Positions 59,807-64,000 of a stretch of DNA of 64,000 nt are shown one piece after another (position 1 is the first letter of the stretch; every line of letters starts with the position of its first letter). Source of the DNA: Marinobacter salsuginis (lineage in GTDB: Bacteria; Pseudomonadota; Gammaproteobacteria; Pseudomonadales; Oleiphilaceae); the NCBI RefSeq assembly GCF_009617755.1, contig NZ_BGZH01000001.1, forward strand, positions 1,798,001 through 1,862,000. Reading direction: 5' to 3'. The translations under genes were made by a program, and so were the position numbers. The notes under the pieces are model-generated. The model had not been told where the DNA came from. It ran no database searches and was given only the letters and a program-made list of their open reading frames with translations.

Positions 59807-60889
59807 TCAGAGCGGCCTGACGATATCCGCAAGGCGCCCGGTCTCGATAAGCTCCATAAACTCGTCGCCCAGACGGTCACTTTCCGCGATCGCCGCCCGC
59901 CAGGCCCGTTCTCGGCCAGCATCATCACCCACATAGCGCTCAAAATCCTTACGGTCCGGTAGTTTGCGGTCAGGCAGGGATTCCAGATACTCCTTTGACG
60001 GTGCAATCAACAGTACATCCTGCAACCGGGTGGCGTCACCCCGCCGCCAGGGCAAGGACTTATCGAACCAGCCGGGCACCACCTTGTCGGTGAAGTGTGG
60101 GTATAGCACGATGCCCGGCTGCTGGTAGGGCAGATCCAGGTGATAATCCAGAAGCCCACCGTCACGATAGATGCCTTCTGGAGCACCGGGTATGTTGCGG
60201 ACACCGGACATCACCAGGGGGATAGACGCAGAAGCCAGGAGGGCCGGCAGCAGGTTCTCCCGGGTAAAGGCGACCTCGTGGCTGGGGAAATCCACCAGCT
60301 TCGCCACGGGCGTTTTCAGACGGGCGTCGTGGATGATGCCCCGCTCCATGAAACGCCCCAGATGCCGGCGACTGACCATGTTGGCGCTGATCGCACCCAT
60401 GAGGCCCAGCCCCAGGCGGCCTCGCGCATCCTCCGCCAGCATGCCAAGACTGCGAACCACCACAACGTTCAGCCGGTACCAGGGGTGATTCAGAATGGCG
60501 TCTTCCCGGCCACCCAGTAATTCTTCCAGGAACAGCACGCTCTTGCGGCTTACTTCAGCACTGCTGACGCCCTTGGCAAACCGCTGGGCGGTATAGAGTT
60601 CAGCCAGCCGACCAAGCTGCTCTTTCGGGTCATCGGACGAGGCCACGGCGGCAAACCGCCAGCTGCCAATCGACGAGCCGATCAGCGATCGCTCCTGTGG
60701 AACCTGCGGCAGCCAGTCACCAAATATCGCTTTATCCAGGCCGCTGATTCCCAGAGCCTTGGGACCACCGGCAGCGCCCGGAATCACGTGCACGTCTTCC
60801 GGTGACAGCGGCTTTTCCTTGAGTCGTTGCATCGCGCGACGACCGGCCCGGATGGTCAAGGCCGGTTCTCGGGTGTGAATAGCAGTCAT
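59807..60889 (-). CDS. Patatin-like phospholipase
   Basis: Patatin-like enzymes hydrolyse acyl esters of lipids with a Ser-Asp dyad. The 360-residue protein has the oxyanion loop GAAGGPKALG (about 38-47), the nucleophile elbow GSSIGSW (Ser73) and the catalytic Asp in RDGGLLDYHLDLP (about 247). There is no signal peptide, membrane helix or T6SS-effector marker such as a MIX domain, so a cytosolic enzyme is most likely. It is separated from the CDGSH gene by 63 nt on the same strand. Confidence 0.85.
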   Translation of the reverse strand: MTAIHTREPALTIRAGRRAMQRLKEKPLSPEDVHVIPGAAGGPKALGISGLDKAIFGDWLPQVPQERSLIGSSIGSWRFAAVASSDDPKEQLGRLAELYTAQRFAKGVSSAEVSRKSVLFLEELLGGREDAILNHPWYRLNVVVVRSLGMLAEDARGRLGLGLMGAISANMVSRRHLGRFMERGIIHDARLKTPVAKLVDFPSHEVAFTRENLLPALLASASIPLVMSGVRNIPGAPEGIYRDGGLLDYHLDLPYQQPGIVLYPHFTDKVVPGWFDKSLPWRRGDATRLQDVLLIAPSKEYLESLPDRKLPDRKDFERYVGDDAGRERAWRAAIAESDRLGDEFMELIETGRLADIVRPL

Positions 60890-61084
60890 TGGGTGATCCC
60901 TGGGCGTGTCCCTGAAGTAATCTGGCGGAGTTTAGCGAAGTGGACGATGCCCGGCCAACTGAACAAAACTAATGGTGGTCATAAACAGCACTATCTGCTT
61001 AATTAAACCAATGGCCATGCTAGACTTCACTACACTCCCGACACAGGACGCGGGCGGATACGACTCTGACAGCAGGAGTATGCT

Positions 61085-62152
61085 GTGAATTTTTCGGTAC
61101 CACCCTCTACCCTTGCAAGCAATCCGACGCTCGCGGTGCTCGGCTTCAAACGCCAACTGGTCTACCACCTGCACTTCTGGGCGTTCATCGCGGTAGCGCC
61201 GCTGGTCATGGTGCAATGGCAGCAATCCCACTACCTGCTGTCTTCCGTACTGGTGCTTTTTTGCGTCAATGCCCTTCTGGTGATCGCGTTTCTGCGGTTG
61301 CGCGGCACCTATTTCCTCAAAGGCCGATTATTCCCTCTGCTCGCGGTGGTTAGTGCCGCCTATTCGACACATATAAATGGCCACGCTGGCCTTTACTGGG
61401 CCTACCCTGCCGCTACGGCCCTGTTTTTCCTGCTGCCGCTGAGGGAAGCCATCGGCAGTAACATCGTCTTTGTGGTTGTGATGGCGGTCGTGTCGTTCCT
61501 CCGCTTTCCCGAAGCCGACTTTTGGAGAATCACCTTCTCCCTCGGCCTGACTTGCCTGTTTGCCATGATTTTTGCGTTTCTGGTGGGCAAACTTCAGCAA
61601 GAACTCACACGACTGGCCACCACCGACCCATTGACCGGCTGCCTGAACCGGTCGCAACTTGCCGATATTCTCAACGGCCAGATTCAAATGCGGGAACGGT
61701 ATGAGCGGGTATCCAGCCTGATTTTGCTGGATCTGGATTACTTCAAGACCATCAACGATCAGTGGGGCCACCTGGCCGGTGACAAGGTTCTCACCGAAAT
61801 GGCTCTGCGTTTGCGCAAACGACTTCGGGAAAGCGATCAGCTGTTCCGGATCGGGGGAGAGGAATTCATGATCGTGCTACCGGAAACCCGGCAGAAAGAC
61901 GCAGATGCCCTGGCCCACCAGCTTCTGACCAGCATCAGTGCCCGGCCATTCCTTGACGATATCAAGGTGACTGCCAGTGCCAGTGTCGCTGAAGTCAGCA
62001 AGGGCGAGACCTGGTCGATCTGGCTGAACCGGGCTGATCAGGCCCTTTACGAAGCGAAATCCCGGGGTCGCAACCAGGTAGTCAATGCCGCTCGACCGCT
62101 TCCGGTTGTGGGTCGGGGCGCCGAGGACATGCCCGATTCAGCATCGGGCTGA
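61085..62152 (+). CDS. Membrane diguanylate cyclase (GGDEF)
   Basis: This enzyme makes cyclic di-GMP from two GTP. From GTG 61085 (CAGGAG seven bases upstream) it is 355 residues. About six hydrophobic helices form an integral membrane sensor (about 20-165), then comes a GGDEF domain with DPLTGCLNRSQL, LDLDYFKTINDQWGHLAGD, the catalytic motif GGEEF (about 257-261) and, five residues before it, an RESD I-site that allows product inhibition. The domain looks active. Its neighbour set gives no clue to the signal; surface motility (Pil-Chp) is a plausible target. Confidence 0.9.
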   Translation: MNFSVPPSTLASNPTLAVLGFKRQLVYHLHFWAFIAVAPLVMVQWQQSHYLLSSVLVLFCVNALLVIAFLRLRGTYFLKGRLFPLLAVVSAAYSTHINGHAGLYWAYPAATALFFLLPLREAIGSNIVFVVVMAVVSFLRFPEADFWRITFSLGLTCLFAMIFAFLVGKLQQELTRLATTDPLTGCLNRSQLADILNGQIQMRERYERVSSLILLDLDYFKTINDQWGHLAGDKVLTEMALRLRKRLRESDQLFRIGGEEFMIVLPETRQKDADALAHQLLTSISARPFLDDIKVTASASVAEVSKGETWSIWLNRADQALYEAKSRGRNQVVNAARPLPVVGRGAEDMPDSASG

Positions 62153-62176
62153 AGCACAGCACCTACCGTTTCGCCT

Positions 62177-63097
62177 TTACTGATCGCAGCGTTTACGAAA
62201 TTCCCGGTAGGCGCTGAAAACCTCCCAGGGGCACTCAAAATGAGGGTAATGCCCGATGTTCCTCAGGGTGACCACATCGCCCTCCGGTATCAGTTCGCGA
62301 TACCGACGCGCCATGCCGGCGCCAGAGACGGGGTCGGCCGTACCTGAGATCAGCCGCATCGGTTGCGTCGCCTTCTGCAGAGCGCCAACCCAACGATTCC
62401 GATGACATCGACGTTCCTCCATAAACTGTATCAGCTGGTGCAGGATGCCCCGACCATTGTTGTAGGTCAGCAGGTGCCAGAAGTCTTCCATGTCCTGACG
62501 ATCCGGCGGATTCTGGCTGCCGAACAGGCGGCGAAAGTTGCGCTCGAAACTGCGCCGGGTCAGACCACGGCTGATCAAGCCGCCAAAGGGGCTTCTCAAT
62601 AGCTTCTGAATCAGCAACGGATTATGAACTTCCGGGAAAAGGGCACCATTGAGAAAGCAGACACCGGCAATCCGGAAAGGCAGTCCGTCTTCCTGCTCCC
62701 GCGCCAATAGCTCCTGGGCCACACTGCAACCGTAATCGTGAACCAGCAGATGCACCGACGGGAGGCCAAGCCCCTCGATCCAGCCCTGAAACAGATCGGC
62801 CTGGTCTTCAATACTGTAGTCGTAGTTGGAGGGCTTGTCCGAAAAGCCGAAGCCCAGCATGTCCAGCGTCAAAACGTTGTTGTGCTGCACCAGCATCGGC
62901 CAGACACGGTTCCAGTCCCAGCTGGCGGTAGGAAAGCCATGGATCAGCACCAGCGGTTCCCCCGAGCCCGCCATCCGACTGAAAATGGCATGTCCCTCAA
63001 AACTGAACCACTTACCTCCCTGTTGCCACCCTTCAAGGGTGCCTTCCACGCGCGCTGCGGCGGAACCCCCACCGACGGTGGGCATCACCTCTTCCAT
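62177..63097 (-). CDS. Alpha/beta hydrolase with Asp-type nucleophile (MEST-like)
   Basis: The 306-residue protein has the alpha/beta-hydrolase signatures LVLIHGFPTASWDWNRVWP, LDMLGFGFSDKP and the nucleophile elbow LLVHDYGCSVAQELL, in which the usual Ser is replaced by Asp, as in epoxide hydrolases and haloalkane dehalogenases. The elbow and the HGFPTASWDW loop most resemble the MEST/PEG1 group. The general base His is in GHYPHFECPWEV. The substrate is unknown. It converges with the diguanylate cyclase gene (24 nt). Confidence 0.82.
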   Translation of the reverse strand: MEEVMPTVGGGSAAARVEGTLEGWQQGGKWFSFEGHAIFSRMAGSGEPLVLIHGFPTASWDWNRVWPMLVQHNNVLTLDMLGFGFSDKPSNYDYSIEDQADLFQGWIEGLGLPSVHLLVHDYGCSVAQELLAREQEDGLPFRIAGVCFLNGALFPEVHNPLLIQKLLRSPFGGLISRGLTRRSFERNFRRLFGSQNPPDRQDMEDFWHLLTYNNGRGILHQLIQFMEERRCHRNRWVGALQKATQPMRLISGTADPVSGAGMARRYRELIPEGDVVTLRNIGHYPHFECPWEVFSAYREFRKRCDQ

Positions 63098-63286
63098 GTA
63101 TTGTCCCCGGCGAACATTTACAGCCTGAAACTGTAGAACAAAGCAGCCCCCACTGCCATAGCCGTACTGCCCAGACCGCCGGACGGGTCAGCCAGAGTGG
63201 TCTTTTCCTGCAATGACTTCGTAAACGTAGAGATGGTGGGCAAATTGCCTTAAGCTTTGGCCCTCGTAAGACACTGCTAACCGGAA

Positions 63287-63862
63287 ATGACTATGAGCAA
63301 ACTCCTTGACGACCTCTCCGGACACTTTCGTGCCATTATTGATGGCCTGGGCGAAGACCCGGACCGCGAGGGTCTGCAAGACACTCCAATGCGCGCCGCC
63401 AAGGCCATGCAGTTCCTCACCTGCGGTTACAATCAGGATCTGGGCGACCTGGTGAACGATGCGGTATTCGAGTCGGCCATGGACGAAATGGTCGTGGTAC
63501 AGGACATCGAGTTGTACAGCATGTGCGAGCACCACATGTTGCCGTTCATCGGTAAGTGTCACATCGCCTACCTGCCCGCTGGCAAGGTGCTGGGACTTTC
63601 CAAATTCGCTCGCATCGTCGATATGTACGCCCGTCGCCTGCAGATCCAGGAAAACCTGACCCGGCAGATTGCCGAAGCCGTCGAGAGCGTAACCGGCGCG
63701 AAGGGTGTGGCGGTGGTTATCGAGGCACAGCACATGTGCATGATGATGAGGGGCGTGGAGAAACAGAATTCCCGCATGAAGACGTCGATGATGCTGGGGC
63801 AGTTCCGTAAATCCCAGGCAACTCGCACCGAGTTTCTGACCCTGATCAGTAACAACCGCTGA
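63287..63862 (+). CDS. folE: GTP cyclohydrolase I (FolE)
   Basis: FolE opens and rearranges GTP to dihydroneopterin triphosphate, the first step of folate (and tetrahydrobiopterin-type) synthesis. The 191-residue product has the zinc site Cys80-Glu-His-His (MCEHHMLPF) with a third ligand near Cys151 (QHMCMMMRG), and the family segments [16 protein letters not shown] and [20 protein letters not shown] 63293 (MSKLLDD) has the better ribosome-binding-site spacing and may be the true start. folX follows after 24 nt. Confidence 0.94.
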   Translation: MTMSKLLDDLSGHFRAIIDGLGEDPDREGLQDTPMRAAKAMQFLTCGYNQDLGDLVNDAVFESAMDEMVVVQDIELYSMCEHHMLPFIGKCHIAYLPAGKVLGLSKFARIVDMYARRLQIQENLTRQIAEAVESVTGAKGVAVVIEAQHMCMMMRGVEKQNSRMKTSMMLGQFRKSQATRTEFLTLISNNR

Positions 63863-63886
63863 AGCACCTGACCACTGGGAGGCCGC

Positions 63887-64000
63887 ATGACAGACGTTCA
63901 CGGGAATCATCTCGCAAAGGTCCGCATCAAGGATCTTCTTTTGAGAGCCTACATCGGCATCAAGGAAGAGGAAATCAACAATCAGCAGGACGTATTGATC
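63887..64000 (+). CDS. folX: Dihydroneopterin triphosphate 2'-epimerase FolX (partial)
   Basis: Only the first 38 residues are in the window, beginning at ATG 63887 after GGGAGGCCGC. The segment [20 protein letters not shown] is close to E. coli FolX (which has [16 protein letters not shown]), and less like FolB, so I call the epimerase, which makes dihydromonapterin triphosphate. In pseudomonads folE, folX and folM occur together and supply tetrahydromonapterin, the cofactor of phenylalanine hydroxylase; whether folM follows cannot be seen. Confidence 0.85.
   Translation, partial: MTDVHGNHLAKVRIKDLLLRAYIGIKEEEINNQQDVLI

Noticed and set aside
59807..60889. Patatin-like protein as a T6SS lipase effector
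   Set aside because: It lies 48 kb from the T6SS operon, has no adjacent vgrG, PAAR or immunity gene, and no MIX-type marker.

Overview
The window is a piece of a gammaproteobacterial chromosome. Gene order is close to Pseudomonas in two places (pyrC'-pyrB-pyrR-ruvX-algH-tonB-gshB-pilGHIJK-chpABC, and folE-folX) and to enterics in a third (yrfG-hslR-hslO-pckA). The mixture, the moderately GC-rich codon use, the AdeT-type TRAP-like genes and the stand-alone integrase N-domain gene suggest Marinobacter or a close relative; this is an inference from gene content. I saw no rRNA, tRNA, CRISPR array, transposase or prophage.

Layout. 1-11957 (minus strand): a tightly packed type VI secretion operon, tssB-C-E-F-G-fha-J-K-L-H, leaving the window inside tssH (clpV); tssM, tssA, hcp and vgrG are not in view. 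12235-16773: acyl-CoA-binding protein, an orphan integrase core-binding domain, a small exported protein, greB, a possible small RNA, a 93-residue protein and a two-component pair. 16877-18575: hyi and a tartronate semialdehyde reductase, next to a 99-nt palindromic element. 18812-23589: rpoH, ftsX-ftsE-ftsY and divergent rsmD. 23661-31616: fatty-acid desaturase, mutM, a small exported protein, yrfG-hslR-hslO-pckA and two membrane proteins. 31640-36442: a TRAP-like transport locus (fused permease, TatT-like lipoprotein, AdeT-type binding protein) interrupted by a divergent HU gene. 36656-42361: pyrimidine genes with a catalytically dead dihydroorotase, then ruvX, algH, tonB3 and gshB. 42659-56238: the complete Pil-Chp chemosensory operon for type IV pili, with a giant multi-Hpt ChpA. 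56319-58399: zur-znuC-znuB. 58464-64000: an output-less PAS sensor, CDGSH protein, patatin, diguanylate cyclase, a MEST-like hydrolase, folE and the start of folX.

Functionally the window combines contact-dependent secretion (T6SS), surface sensing and twitching (Pil-Chp, TonB3, c-di-GMP synthesis), protein quality control (RpoH, HslR, Hsp33, FtsY) and nutrient uptake (TRAP-like, Znu). The least explained items are mostly non-coding: a T6SS intercistronic hairpin, an sRNA-like transcript with a C/U-rich unpaired stretch, a long palindromic element ahead of glxR, a perfect 16-bp palindrome upstream of the desaturase, and a terminator that abuts the SD-less start of yrfG. Among proteins, the TRAP-like set, the orphan integrase domain and the PAS-only sensor deserve attention.
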